A DNA stretch of 64,000 bases from Bacillus sp. ISL-51 (lineage in GTDB: Bacteria > Bacillota > Bacilli > Bacillales > Bacillaceae). The stretch is from assembly GCF_018613535.1 (NCBI RefSeq), contig NZ_JAGGQB010000007.1, forward strand, positions 58,842-122,841. The letters run 5' to 3'. Within the stretch, counting starts at the first letter, position 1. The number at the start of each line of letters is the position of its first letter. Below are positions 44,978-54,672 of the stretch, piece after piece. Under the pieces are notes generated by a model that made no database searches, had not been told where the DNA came from, and was given only the letters and a program-made list of their open reading frames with translations. Position numbers and translations under genes: made by a program.

Positions 44978-46345
44978 ATGCGCAAAGACGAAGTTTACAA
45001 TACGTTAGCCAGAGACATCTTAAAGCACTGCGGCGGGCCGTCTAATATTTCAAGCTTCACCCACTGTATGACACGTCTGAGGATTACGCCTTTTGACAAG
45101 GACCAAACAGACATTGAAGCTTTGAAACAGCTCGAAGGCGTCATCGGCGTAGTGGAAGCCGAAACGCTTCAGATCATTCTCGGCGCAGGAGTCGTCAACC
45201 ATGTCGCCGCCGCTTTCTCAAAACTTACGGCGGCAGAACAAAACTTCGATTTAAAAGAAGCCGCCTCACAAAAAAAAGCAGATATCAACAGAAAAAACGC
45301 GACACCGATTAAATTATTTCTAAGAAAAATATCCAGCATCTTCATCCCTCTCATTCCCGCACTCATTGCATCAGGCTTAATTACCGGCATCACAAAAGCC
45401 GTCATTCAGGCCGGCTGGCTCTCAAAAGAATCCCAAATCGCACTTATATTAACGGTTATCGGCTCAGGCTTATTCGCTTACCTCGGCGTCTTAGTCGGTA
45501 TAAATGCCGCCAAAGAATTCGGGGGAACACCCGCGATGGGCGGATTGGCAGGCATTTTGATCCTTAATCCCGAGATCGCCAATATCAGTTTATTCGGAGA
45601 AAATCTCCTTCCTGGCAGGGGCGGGCTGATCGGCGTCCTTTTCGCAGCCATTTTTATCGCTTATACCGAACGATTCATCAGGCGGTATATTCATCAATCG
45701 ATCGACATCATCGTTACGCCTACCATATCTTTACTCATTACCGGATTGGTTACGTATGTCGTCTTTATTCCTGCAGGCGGTGTTATTTCCGATCTCATCA
45801 CCTCAGGTTTATTGTCGCTGCTGCAATTGGGCGGTGTTATTTCCGGATTCGTATTAGGCGCCGCTTTCCTGCCCCTTGTCGTCACAGGCCTTCACCAAGG
45901 TTTGACCCCCGTGCATCTGGAATTAATCCGTTCCATCGGGGATGATCCGCTTCTCCCTATTCTCGCGATGGGAGGCGCAGGCCAAGTCGGCGCGGCCTTC
46001 GCCGTCTTCATGAAAACAAAAAAAGCCTCACTGAAAAGAGCGATAGGAGGCGGACTGCCATCCGGCCTTCTGGGGATCGGAGAACCGCTTATTTTCGGCG
46101 TCACTCTCCCGCTCGGCCGGCCGTTTTTGACAGCATGTCTGGGTGCGGGGATTGGCGGGGCCTTCCAAGCCCATTTTCAAGTGGCGACATTCTCCATCGG
46201 CGTTTCCGGGCTCCCGCTCTCTTTTCTCGTTCACCCGTCACAAATCTTCATATATATCATCGGTCTGCTTATTTCCTACGCAGCAGGCTTCTTATTCACC
46301 TATGCTTTCGGATTTACAGACGACATGGCTGCTGAATTCGATTAA
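44978..46345 (+). CDS. murP: MurNAc-specific PTS transporter EIIBC (MurP)
   Basis: The 455-residue protein has an N-terminal EIIB domain with the phospho-Cys in SSFTHCMTRLRI (near residue 30) and a C-terminal EIIC domain of about ten TM helices, with the conserved GITKAVIQAG and GIGEPLIFGVTLPLGRPF. It imports and phosphorylates MurNAc; the EIIA function must come from another protein, as known for this transporter class. ATG 44978 follows GAGGAGGGG. It is co-transcribed with murQ and murR. Confidence 0.95.
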   Translation: MRKDEVYNTLARDILKHCGGPSNISSFTHCMTRLRITPFDKDQTDIEALKQLEGVIGVVEAETLQIILGAGVVNHVAAAFSKLTAAEQNFDLKEAASQKKADINRKNATPIKLFLRKISSIFIPLIPALIASGLITGITKAVIQAGWLSKESQIALILTVIGSGLFAYLGVLVGINAAKEFGGTPAMGGLAGILILNPEIANISLFGENLLPGRGGLIGVLFAAIFIAYTERFIRRYIHQSIDIIVTPTISLLITGLVTYVVFIPAGGVISDLITSGLLSLLQLGGVISGFVLGAAFLPLVVTGLHQGLTPVHLELIRSIGDDPLLPILAMGGAGQVGAAFAVFMKTKKASLKRAIGGGLPSGLLGIGEPLIFGVTLPLGRPFLTACLGAGIGGAFQAHFQVATFSIGVSGLPLSFLVHPSQIFIYIIGLLISYAAGFLFTYAFGFTDDMAAEFD

Positions 46346-46363
46346 GCCGGGAGGGATCAATCT

Positions 46364-47647
46364 ATGAAAACGATGGTAATCGCATTACTCACGGTCACGT
46401 TAAGCCTTTCTTTACTGCTGCCGCATAAAGCCTTCGCTCAATCCAAAACATACGATACAGCAAAGCTGAGAAAGGTTGATCAAATGATTGAAAAAGACAT
46501 TGCCGCAGGATTCCCGGGAGCCGTTCTCGTTGTCGTAAAGGACGGACGGGTGATCAAAAAGAAAGCGTACGGCTACAGCAAGAAATATGACGGAGATACA
46601 CTTTTACACCGGCCGGAAAAGATGAAAACAACAACCATGTTCGATTTAGCCTCCAATACGAAAATGTACGCCGTCAATTTCGCCTTACAGCGCCTGGTCA
46701 GCCAAGGAAAGCTTGATATCTGTGAAAAGGTATCCGCTTATTTACCCGATTTCAAGGACAGAAAAGACGATCCGCTGAAAGGAAAAGACAGCATCCGCGT
46801 CATTGACGTCCTCCAGCATCAATCCGGGCTGCCATCGAGCTTTTATTTCTATCAGCCGGACACAGCGGGCCAATATTATTCTCAAGATCGAAAAAAAACG
46901 ATCCGCTATCTCACACGCATACCTTTGGATTACAAACCGGGGACGAAACACGTGTACAGCGATATCGGCTACATGCTTCTCGGCTGCATCATTGAAAACA
47001 TAACCGGAAAAACCCTTGATGTGTATGCAGAACAAGAGCTGTACAAACCGCTGAAACTGACGCACACGCTGTTCAATCCGCTGCAAAAAGGCTTTAAGGC
47101 CAAATCGTTTGCGGCAACTGAACGTTTAGGCAACACAAGAGACGGGGTCATCCATTTTCCCAACATAAGGACTTATACGCTGCAAGGCGAGGTTCACGAT
47201 GAAAAGGCATTTTACTCCATGGGGGGAGTTTCCGGGCATGCCGGGCTGTTCTCCCGAGCCGATGACATGGCCGTCCTGCTTCAAGTCATGCTGAACAGCG
47301 GCAGTTATAAGCACGCTTCACTCTTCACCAAACAAACCGCTGAACTGTTCACAACGGCCGCTTCCTCCGATCCGACATACGCTCTTGGCTGGCGGAAAAA
47401 CGGCAGCAAAGACATGGAGTGGATGTTCGGCCCTTATGCCAGCAAGCAGGCTTACGGACACACGGGATGGACCGGTACAGTAACCATTATTGACCCGTCT
47501 TACAAACTGGGCATTGCACTGTTAACGAATAAAAAGCATTCACCCGTCGCCAATCCCGCTGAAAACCCGAATGTATTCGAAGAAGACCTTTTTCCAACCG
47601 GGAGTTACGGAAGTGTCATAAAAGCGATTTACGAAGCAATTGAATGA
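46364..47647 (+). CDS. amiE: Secreted N-acetylmuramyl-L-alanine amidase AmiE (serine beta-lactamase fold)
   Basis: The 427-residue protein has a signal peptide ending KAFAQ and a class C beta-lactamase-like domain. The catalytic S97-N-T-K100 motif lies in DLASNTKMY, the second motif is Y198-S-D and the third HTG in YGHTGWTG. In B. subtilis AmiE (YbbE) removes the stem peptide from MurNAc-containing fragments outside the cell. GGGAGGG precedes ATG 46364. Works with nagZ and namZ next door. Confidence 0.94.
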   Translation: MKTMVIALLTVTLSLSLLLPHKAFAQSKTYDTAKLRKVDQMIEKDIAAGFPGAVLVVVKDGRVIKKKAYGYSKKYDGDTLLHRPEKMKTTTMFDLASNTKMYAVNFALQRLVSQGKLDICEKVSAYLPDFKDRKDDPLKGKDSIRVIDVLQHQSGLPSSFYFYQPDTAGQYYSQDRKKTIRYLTRIPLDYKPGTKHVYSDIGYMLLGCIIENITGKTLDVYAEQELYKPLKLTHTLFNPLQKGFKAKSFAATERLGNTRDGVIHFPNIRTYTLQGEVHDEKAFYSMGGVSGHAGLFSRADDMAVLLQVMLNSGSYKHASLFTKQTAELFTTAASSDPTYALGWRKNGSKDMEWMFGPYASKQAYGHTGWTGTVTIIDPSYKLGIALLTNKKHSPVANPAENPNVFEEDLFPTGSYGSVIKAIYEAIE

Positions 47648-47693
47648 CAACCTATGTCTTTTGTCCAAACTATGACGGCAGGAGGATACCATT

Positions 47694-49607
47694 ATGAAAC
47701 TTGTCATCTCAGCAGTATTACTGTTGTTTATTGTTTTCGGAACACATCAGGCCGCCACAAAGCAAGATATTCCATCTCAGGCGAAGCAAGCGGTAGCACG
47801 CATGACATTAGATGAGAAATTAGGGCAGATGCTCATGCCTGATTTTCGCAATTGGCAAAAAGATGGGCAGTCATCACCACAGGCATTTACCCAAATGAAT
47901 AACGAAGTCGCAGGGCTTATTAAAAAATATCAATTCGGCGGGGTTATTTTATTTGCAGAAAATGTAAGAAACACAGAGCAAACTGTCCGCCTTACAGATG
48001 CTTTTCAAAAGGCAAGCCCGAAAATTCCGCTTTTATTAAGCATTGATCAAGAAGGCGGAATCGTGACAAGACTTGGTGAGGGGACTCATTTCCCAGGCAA
48101 TATGGCCCTTGGCGCTGCAAGAAAACCAGCTTACGCGTCCCAGACAGGCGCCATCATCGGAAAAGAGCTTAAGGCCTTAGGCATCAATACAAATTTCGCA
48201 CCCGTTCTGGACATTAATAACAATCCCGGCAATCCGGTCATCGGCGTCAGATCATTCAGTGCAAAGCGGAATCTGACGGCGTCACTCGGCCTTGCCTCCA
48301 TGAAAGCTCAGCAAAAACAGAATGTTGCCACAGCCGTCAAACATTTCCCGGGACATGGCGACACGGATGTCGACAGCCATTACGGCCTGCCGCTTGTTAC
48401 CCACAGCCAAGAAAGGCTTCGTGAAATCGAGCTTTATCCTTTCCAGCAGGCAATCAAAGCCGGAGCCGACATGGTCATGACAGCGCACGTGCAATTTCCG
48501 GCGTTTGATGATACCACCTATAAAAGCAAACTGGACGGTTCAAATATCCTCGTACCCGCTACACTCTCAAAAAAAGTCATGACTCACCTTCTCCGTGAAG
48601 AAATGGGCTTTGACGGCGTCATCGTCACGGATGCATTAAATATGAAAGCAATCGCCGATCATTTCGGACAGGAAGAGGCGGTCGTCATGGCAATAAAAGC
48701 AGGGGTCGATATCGCCCTGATGCCTGCTCAGGTCACGTCACTGCAAACAGAAAAACGTTTTGAAGGCGTCCTTTCTGCCTTAAAAAAAGCGGTTCAAAAA
48801 GGGGATATCCCCCTTCAGCAAATTAACGAATCCGTTGAGCGTATCATTTCCCTGAAATTAAAGCGCGGCATTTATCCCGCACCGAAAGAAACAATCCTGA
48901 AAAAGAAAATCTCAAAAGCAGAGCAGACCGTCGGCAGCAAGAGCCATTTGAAGACAGAAAAAAAGATTGCTGAAAAAGCAGTGACCGTCTTAAAAAACGA
49001 GGACCGGACACTTCCGTTCAAGCCGAAAAAAAACAGCCGCGTCCTCATTGCCGCACCTTATGAAGACCAAACAGCATCAATGGAAGAAACCGTACGGCAG
49101 CTCATCAAGAAAAAAAAGATCAAGCCGGTAACCGTCAGCAAAATAAACTTTGCGGAGCGCACCTTTAATGACGAAGATAAAAAGAAAGCGGCCAATGCGG
49201 ATTATATGATTACAGGCTCATATGTCGTAAAAAATGACCCTGTCGTTAACGACGGCGTCATCGATGATTCCGTGACAGATCCCGGCAAATGGACGACGGC
49301 TTTCCCTCGGGCACTGATGAAAGCAGCACAATCTTATCAAAAACCCTTTGTGCTGGTGAGCCTGCGAAATCCGTACGACGCCGCCAATTTTGAAGAAGCA
49401 AAAGCTCTCGTCGCCGTCTACGGTTTCAAGGGATATGCGGACGGACAATACCTCCAGCCAAACATACCGGCCGGCATCGAAGCGATATTCGGGCAGACAA
49501 AACCGAAAGGCTTGCTGCCGGCGGATATCCCTTCCGTCACCCATCCCGGAAAGACGCTGTACCCATTTGGATACGGTCTCAACATCAAAACAGGAAAACC
49601 GCTTTAA
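47694..49607 (+). CDS. nagZ: Secreted beta-N-acetylglucosaminidase NagZ
   Basis: The 637-residue family 3 glycosidase begins with a signal peptide (residues 1-22). The catalytic barrel carries SIDQEGG and the [16 protein letters not shown] motif, in which D227 and H229 form the acid/base dyad, plus the nucleophile D313 in [11 protein letters not shown]-terminal alpha/beta domain from about residue 440 follows. It releases GlcNAc from GlcNAc-MurNAc fragments. GCAGGAGG lies before ATG 47694. Confidence 0.96.
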   Translation: MKLVISAVLLLFIVFGTHQAATKQDIPSQAKQAVARMTLDEKLGQMLMPDFRNWQKDGQSSPQAFTQMNNEVAGLIKKYQFGGVILFAENVRNTEQTVRLTDAFQKASPKIPLLLSIDQEGGIVTRLGEGTHFPGNMALGAARKPAYASQTGAIIGKELKALGINTNFAPVLDINNNPGNPVIGVRSFSAKRNLTASLGLASMKAQQKQNVATAVKHFPGHGDTDVDSHYGLPLVTHSQERLREIELYPFQQAIKAGADMVMTAHVQFPAFDDTTYKSKLDGSNILVPATLSKKVMTHLLREEMGFDGVIVTDALNMKAIADHFGQEEAVVMAIKAGVDIALMPAQVTSLQTEKRFEGVLSALKKAVQKGDIPLQQINESVERIISLKLKRGIYPAPKETILKKKISKAEQTVGSKSHLKTEKKIAEKAVTVLKNEDRTLPFKPKKNSRVLIAAPYEDQTASMEETVRQLIKKKKIKPVTVSKINFAERTFNDEDKKKAANADYMITGSYVVKNDPVVNDGVIDDSVTDPGKWTTAFPRALMKAAQSYQKPFVLVSLRNPYDAANFEEAKALVAVYGFKGYADGQYLQPNIPAGIEAIFGQTKPKGLLPADIPSVTHPGKTLYPFGYGLNIKTGKPL

Positions 49608-49619
49608 ACAGGAGGGCTT

Positions 49620-50867
49620 ATGATGAAAAAACAAACGGCTGCGCTTCTCGCCGGATTACTCGTCATCGGCGCCATGACGGCAGTCTCGGCTTCTTCCGAT
49701 ACAGACATTCGAATCGCCAAGAAAGCGAAAGTACAAACAGGCATCGACCGCTTGCTGAAAGACTATAAAAAACAGCTGAAAGGGAAAAGAATCGGACTGA
49801 TTACCAATCCGACCGGTGTAAACTCATCAATGAAAAGCAGTGTTGATGTGCTTTACGAGGCACCGGACATTCACCTGACAGCATTATTCAGTCCGGAACA
49901 CGGCGTTCGCGGCGACGCCCAAGCCGGAGACAAGGTCACATCATATATTGACGAAAAAACAGGCCTTCCCGTCTACAGTCTATACGGAGACACGAAAAAA
50001 CCGACGCACGAGATGCTGAAAGATACAGATGTTCTGATCTTTGATATTCAAGACGTCGGCACACGGTACTACACCTACATTTATACAATGGCTTATGCGA
50101 TGGAAGCTGCCAAGGAAAAAGGCATTCCTTTCTTCGTCTTAGACCGGCCCAATCCCCAAGGCCGACGAAGCCCTGACGGCCCGGTTCTGGAGCCCGATTA
50201 CGCTTCCTTTGTCGGACTGTACCCGATTGCAATGAAGCACGGGATGACCATCGGTGAGCTTGCTCTATTATTCAATCGGGAATTTCAAATTGGGGCCGAC
50301 CTCACCGTAGTGAAAATGAAGCATTGGAAACGGACGATGACAATTGAAGACACCGGTCTGCCTTTTGTCCTGCCGTCGCCTAACATTCCGACTCCGGACA
50401 GCATATTCGCATACTCCGCAACAGGCTTAATTGAAGGCACAAATGTATCAGAAGGAAGAGGCACAACGAAGCCGTTTGAATTCCTCGGCGCACCTTACAT
50501 GAAAAGCACCGAGCTTGAGGAACGCCTTAACGGCCTCAAGCTCCCTGGCGTCACATTCAGAGCCGCTTCATTTATCCCGAGCTTCTCAAAGCATCAAGGC
50601 AAGCTATGCCACGGAGTACAATTATATGTGACGAACAGAAACACATTCGAAGCAGCCAAAACAGGCCTCTCAATTATTAAAACGATCCACAGCCTATATC
50701 CGAATGACTTTTCATTCTTGGCGACAGGATCTTTCGACAAATTAATCGGCAACGGCTGGGTGCGCAAAAAAATAGAAAACGGCGCTTCTATTGAAGAAAT
50801 AATGAACACGTATCAACGCCGCCTCGACCAATTCAAGCTCGTGAGAAAGCAATACCTCATTTACTGA
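49620..50867 (+). CDS. namZ: Exo-beta-N-acetylmuramidase NamZ (YbbC, DUF1343)
   Basis: The 415-residue protein has a short signal peptide ending in AVSA and a DUF1343 domain with RIGLITNPTGVN, LFSPEHGVRG, DIQDVGTRYYTYIYTMAYAM and DRPNPQG. This family was shown in B. subtilis to release terminal MurNAc from peptidoglycan fragments (family GH171). AGGAGG serves either ATG 49620 or ATG 49623. Last gene of the MurNAc operon; the free MurNAc is taken up by MurP. Confidence 0.95.
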   Translation: MMKKQTAALLAGLLVIGAMTAVSASSDTDIRIAKKAKVQTGIDRLLKDYKKQLKGKRIGLITNPTGVNSSMKSSVDVLYEAPDIHLTALFSPEHGVRGDAQAGDKVTSYIDEKTGLPVYSLYGDTKKPTHEMLKDTDVLIFDIQDVGTRYYTYIYTMAYAMEAAKEKGIPFFVLDRPNPQGRRSPDGPVLEPDYASFVGLYPIAMKHGMTIGELALLFNREFQIGADLTVVKMKHWKRTMTIEDTGLPFVLPSPNIPTPDSIFAYSATGLIEGTNVSEGRGTTKPFEFLGAPYMKSTELEERLNGLKLPGVTFRAASFIPSFSKHQGKLCHGVQLYVTNRNTFEAAKTGLSIIKTIHSLYPNDFSFLATGSFDKLIGNGWVRKKIENGASIEEIMNTYQRRLDQFKLVRKQYLIY

Positions 50868-50958
50868 CAATATTCTTGTTACACGTGAAACGTTTTTCGA
50901 CGCTTTTCTCCTTTCCACTTTTCATAGGAAAACATTCATTTATTTGGTACAATTTAAT

Positions 50959-50973
50959 TGATAATTATTATCA
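50959..50973. promoter_or_regulatory. Fur box before btr
   Basis: TGATAAT-T-ATTATCA is a perfect 7-1-7 Fur box, 35 bases before the btr start. Confidence 0.95.
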
Positions 50974-51007
50974 TTTGAATGAATGTTTCCTAAAAAGGTG
51001 GTCTCTT

Positions 51008-52600
51008 ATGCAAAACGCATTGTTCTTTCAGCCAATTGACTTTGTCTCCATTAAAAAAACCGCAGAACTCCTGTCAGAACATCAGCTTACCGATTCTCCG
51101 GTACTGATCTTTCATCTAAAAGGCAAAGGGCGTATTGATATTGGAACAGACAGCTTCCCTCTGCAGAAAGAAACGCTCTACATCTGTCCTTCTGAAGAGA
51201 CATTCAGTATCGAACCGGCGCCGTCAAGCTCTATCCATCTGTACATTGTCAGGCTCCGCGCCTTCTCTTATTCAAAAGACGACAGAGCCATGCTTCCCCG
51301 GATTGGCGAAGACATCTTTCACGGTCTGCAGCAAATGAATATACAAACGGTTGAAAATCTGACAAGCCGGCTTCAGTCACTGGCTGAAAATGCCCAATCG
51401 TCTGACACGCTTATGAAAATGAAATATACAGCTGATTTTCAGCAGCTTATGTACGACCTCTATTCGGCAAATGTATGCCATCAATACAATACAAAAACAG
51501 CGATCGAACAGACAAAGCAATTTATAAAGGCACAATCCGACACGAAAATAACACTCACTCAGCTTGCCCAAATGGCCGGAATCAGTGCTAAACATTACAG
51601 TGAAACCTTTAAAAAGCTATATGGGAAAAGCGTGACAGAATACATAACAGACATCCGCATAACAAATGCAAAAAAACTGATGGCCAAAGCAAACTGCAAA
51701 TTAAGAGAAATCGCTCATCAAACCGGCTACCAGGACGAATTTTATTTCAGCCGCATCTTCAAAAAGCACACCGGCAGCTCACCTACAAGCTATATGAAAA
51801 AAAGGCGCACAAAGATGGCGGCATACGGGAAAGAAATGATAGGGCATCTGATTCCGCTCCATCATATTCCTTACGCGGCGGCGCTTCACCCGAAATGGAC
51901 AGCCTATTATTACAAACAATTTGCTCCCGATATTCCAATTCATCTCAGCGCTTACCGTTCAAATGCGAACTGGGAAGAGAATCTGCAAATGCTGTCTCAA
52001 GCGGCCCCCGACGTCATTTTAAGTATGGATTCGGTCAGTAAGGAAGAAAAAAATCGTTTACATAAAATAACCGACGTTTTTTATCTTCCGTCACAAGAAA
52101 ATTGGAGAACGCAATTTCTGCTTACAGCTGCATACTTAAACGAGGAGAAGGAAGCACAGCATTGGCTGGAGATGTATCAAAACCTGGTACATTCTGCGAA
52201 GGAATCTCTGGTGAACCTGCAAAAGCATTGTTTCTTATTTATCCGCCTTTATAAGGAAGATTTTTATCTTGTGCATAACAAAAGCATTCAAGATGTCTTT
52301 TTCGGAGATCTGGCCTTCCATTCTGCAAAACCGGAATTTGCCGCAGACCAAAAGATTTCATTCAACATGCTGACAGATTGCCAAGCTGACTGTCTCATGC
52401 TCTTTATCTGTAAAGAACCGGAGACGCTTGACTATTTTCAGCGCATTCAGCAGACCGCGGAATGGCAGAACCTTAGAGCCGTCCGCGATAAACGGGTGTT
52501 TCCCGTTTCATCAGATCCATGGGGTGAATATTCTCCAAGCGGCCATCAGCGGATCATTCAGCAAACCATTTCCATTTTTTCCGAAGATCGTCCATGGTAA
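51008..52600 (+). CDS. btr: AraC-type activator Btr with siderophore-binding domain
   Basis: The 530-residue protein has an AraC double HTH at about residues 160-265 (ITLTQLAQMAGISAKHYSET and IAHQTGYQDEFYFSRIFKKH). The C-terminal half is a periplasmic-binding-protein-like domain, related to FeuA, that senses Fe-bacillibactin in the cytoplasm. It activates feuABC-ybbA. ATG 51008 behind AAAAGGTGG is the start; the frame is open 132 bases further upstream but covers the Fur box. The final codons RPW-stop lie within the first half of the Btr binding site of feuA. Confidence 0.95.
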   Translation: MQNALFFQPIDFVSIKKTAELLSEHQLTDSPVLIFHLKGKGRIDIGTDSFPLQKETLYICPSEETFSIEPAPSSSIHLYIVRLRAFSYSKDDRAMLPRIGEDIFHGLQQMNIQTVENLTSRLQSLAENAQSSDTLMKMKYTADFQQLMYDLYSANVCHQYNTKTAIEQTKQFIKAQSDTKITLTQLAQMAGISAKHYSETFKKLYGKSVTEYITDIRITNAKKLMAKANCKLREIAHQTGYQDEFYFSRIFKKHTGSSPTSYMKKRRTKMAAYGKEMIGHLIPLHHIPYAAALHPKWTAYYYKQFAPDIPIHLSAYRSNANWEENLQMLSQAAPDVILSMDSVSKEEKNRLHKITDVFYLPSQENWRTQFLLTAAYLNEEKEAQHWLEMYQNLVHSAKESLVNLQKHCFLFIRLYKEDFYLVHNKSIQDVFFGDLAFHSAKPEFAADQKISFNMLTDCQADCLMLFICKEPETLDYFQRIQQTAEWQNLRAVRDKRVFPVSSDPWGEYSPSGHQRIIQQTISIFSEDRPW

Positions 52601-52620
52601 TACCGGAAATTGTCCATGGT
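52590..52620 (+). promoter_or_regulatory. Btr box: direct repeat upstream of feuA
   Basis: GTCCATGGT occurs at 52590-52598 and 52612-52620, 22 bp apart (two helical turns), ending at the weak -35 region of the feuA promoter (TATAAT at 52640-52645). This fits activator-dependent transcription by the AraC-type protein Btr. Confidence 0.8.
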
Positions 52621-52639
52621 CTTCTGCCTGTTCATTCTC

Positions 52640-52666
52640 TATAATTCCAATTGATAATAGTTATCA
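52640..52666 (+). promoter_or_regulatory. feuA -10 element and Fur box
   Basis: TATAAT (52640-52645) is followed by the 7-1-7 Fur box TGATAAT-A-GTTATCA (52652-52666), so iron-bound Fur covers the transcription start. Next comes AGGAGG before feuA. Confidence 0.92.
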
Positions 52667-52687
52667 ATTGAACAGGAGGAACAATAG

Positions 52688-53644
52688 ATGAAAAAATTCG
52701 CATTTGCTTTCATGATTCTGCTTTTAGCTTTCACGGCCGGGGCTTGCGGCAGCTCAGAGACATCTGATACAGCAAGTAAAGGAAAGAGCGCTTCTTCAGA
52801 TAGAAAGAAAATTGAGTACCTCGGAAAAACATATGAGGTGAAAGCGCCAACCGATAAACTCGCCATTACAGGCAGTGTGGAATCAATGGAAGACGCCAAA
52901 TTGCTTGACGTCCATCCGGCAGGAGCCATTTCATTCTCAGGCAAATTCCCTGATTTATTTAAAGACATCACAGACAAATCCGTATCCACAGGAGAAAAGA
53001 TGCAGCCGAATATGGAGAAAATTCTCGAGCTCCAGCCTGATGTCATTCTGGCATCAACAAAGTTCCCGGAAAAAACGTTAAAAAAATTGAGCAGCACTGC
53101 TGAGACCATCCCTGTCTCTCATATCTCATCAAACTGGAAAGACAATATGATGCTGCTCGCCCAGCTCACGGGTAAAGAGAAAAAAGCGAAACAGATCATT
53201 GCAGATTATGAGCAGGATCTGAAACAGACAAAAACAAAAATCAATAACAAAGCGAAAAAATCAAACGCGCTTGTCATCAGAATCAGACAAGGCAATATCT
53301 ATATTTATCCGGAACAAGTATATTTCAACTCTACGCTATACGGTGATTTAGGCCTGAAGGCGCCTGCCGAAGTAAAAGCGGCAAAAGCGCAGGAACTCAT
53401 TTCTCTGGAAAAATTAAGCGAAATGAATCCCGACCATATCTTTGTACAATTTTCAGATGATGAGAACGCAGATAAGCCGGATGCTTTAAAAGACTTAGAG
53501 AAAAACCCGATCTGGAAAAGCCTGAAGGCGGTCAAAGAAGACCATGTATACGTCAATACGATTGATCCTTTAGCCCAAGGCGGAACGGCTTGGAGTAAAA
53601 TCCGCTTCTTAAAAGTCGCGGCTGATAAATTGACTCAAGACTAA
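52688..53644 (+). CDS. feuA: Ferric catecholate siderophore-binding lipoprotein FeuA
   Basis: The 318-residue protein has a lipoprotein signal with acylated C20 (TAGAC) and a class III binding-protein fold linked by a long helix (KEKKAKQIIADYEQDLKQTK). It binds Fe-bacillibactin and Fe-enterobactin. First gene of feuABC-ybbA; the matching ATPase (YusV in B. subtilis) is encoded elsewhere. Confidence 0.96.
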   Translation: MKKFAFAFMILLLAFTAGACGSSETSDTASKGKSASSDRKKIEYLGKTYEVKAPTDKLAITGSVESMEDAKLLDVHPAGAISFSGKFPDLFKDITDKSVSTGEKMQPNMEKILELQPDVILASTKFPEKTLKKLSSTAETIPVSHISSNWKDNMMLLAQLTGKEKKAKQIIADYEQDLKQTKTKINNKAKKSNALVIRIRQGNIYIYPEQVYFNSTLYGDLGLKAPAEVKAAKAQELISLEKLSEMNPDHIFVQFSDDENADKPDALKDLEKNPIWKSLKAVKEDHVYVNTIDPLAQGGTAWSKIRFLKVAADKLTQD

Positions 53645-53664
53645 TAAAAGAGTAGGTTTTTCAC

Positions 53665-54672
53665 ATGTATTCAAAACGGCGGACACACATGATTTTAATC
53701 GCTGCTCCGTTTGCCATTGTTCTGTCATTGCTGCTTTCCGTTTTATATGGCGCAAAGCAGCTTGACGCTCATACTGTATTTTCCGCATTGCTTCATTTTA
53801 ATCCGGAAAATACCGATCATCAGATCATATGGCATTCAAGAACCCCAAGGGCGGCCGGCGCTATGTTTATCGGCGCGGCCCTTGCTGTTTCCGGAGCGCT
53901 CATGCAGGGAATCACACGGAACTATTTAGCGTCGCCTTCGATTATGGGTGTATCGGACGGTTCCGCTTTCATCATTACGCTTTGCATGGTTTTGCTCCCT
54001 CAATCAACATCCATTGAATTGATCATATACTCGTTCATCGGCTCTGCATTTGGCGCCGCCCTGGTTTTCGGGCTGGCCTCCATTCTTCCCGGCGGCTTTA
54101 CCCCGGTGCAGCTTGCAATCATCGGCACGGTGACAAGTATGCTTCTCAGCAGTCTATCGGCTGCGCTTTCTATCTATTTTCAAATCTCGCAGGATCTCAG
54201 TTTCTGGTACAGCGCAAGACTCCATCAAATGAACCCTGATTTTTTGAAACTGGCCATCCCGTTTTTTGCAATAGGAATCATCGTTGCAATGATTCTAAGC
54301 AAAAAAGTCACCGCTGTATCATTAGGAGACGACATTTCAAAAAGTCTGGGACAGCAGAAAAGGACCATCAAACTCATCGCTATGGCAGCCGTTGTGATAT
54401 TAACCGGAAGCTCTGTGGCGCTTGCCGGAAAAATAGCCTTTGTCGGATTGGTCGTCCCGCACATCACACGATTTCTTGTCGGGTCGGATTACAGCCGGCT
54501 GATTCCTTGTTCCTGCATCATCGGCGGGGTTTTCCTGACACTTTGCGATCTTGCCAGCCGATTTATTAATTATCCGTTTGAGACACCGATCGAAGTCGTC
54601 ACATCCATCGTCGGCGTTCCTTTCTTTCTTTATCTGATTAAAAGAAAAGGAGGGGATCAGCGTGGTTCGTAA
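53665..54672 (+). CDS. feuB: Siderophore ABC importer permease FeuB
   Basis: The 335-residue FecCD-family permease has about nine or ten TM helices with SRTPRAAGAMFIGAALAVSG, LASPSIMGVSDGSAF and the late AFVGLVVPHITRFLVGSDY coupling segment. Pairs with FeuC as a heterodimer. Its end overlaps the feuC start by 11 bases. Confidence 0.95.
   Translation: MYSKRRTHMILIAAPFAIVLSLLLSVLYGAKQLDAHTVFSALLHFNPENTDHQIIWHSRTPRAAGAMFIGAALAVSGALMQGITRNYLASPSIMGVSDGSAFIITLCMVLLPQSTSIELIIYSFIGSAFGAALVFGLASILPGGFTPVQLAIIGTVTSMLLSSLSAALSIYFQISQDLSFWYSARLHQMNPDFLKLAIPFFAIGIIVAMILSKKVTAVSLGDDISKSLGQQKRTIKLIAMAAVVILTGSSVALAGKIAFVGLVVPHITRFLVGSDYSRLIPCSCIIGGVFLTLCDLASRFINYPFETPIEVVTSIVGVPFFLYLIKRKGGDQRGS

Noticed and set aside
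50876..51007. N-terminal extension of Btr
   Set aside because: It covers the Fur box and has no ribosome binding site.
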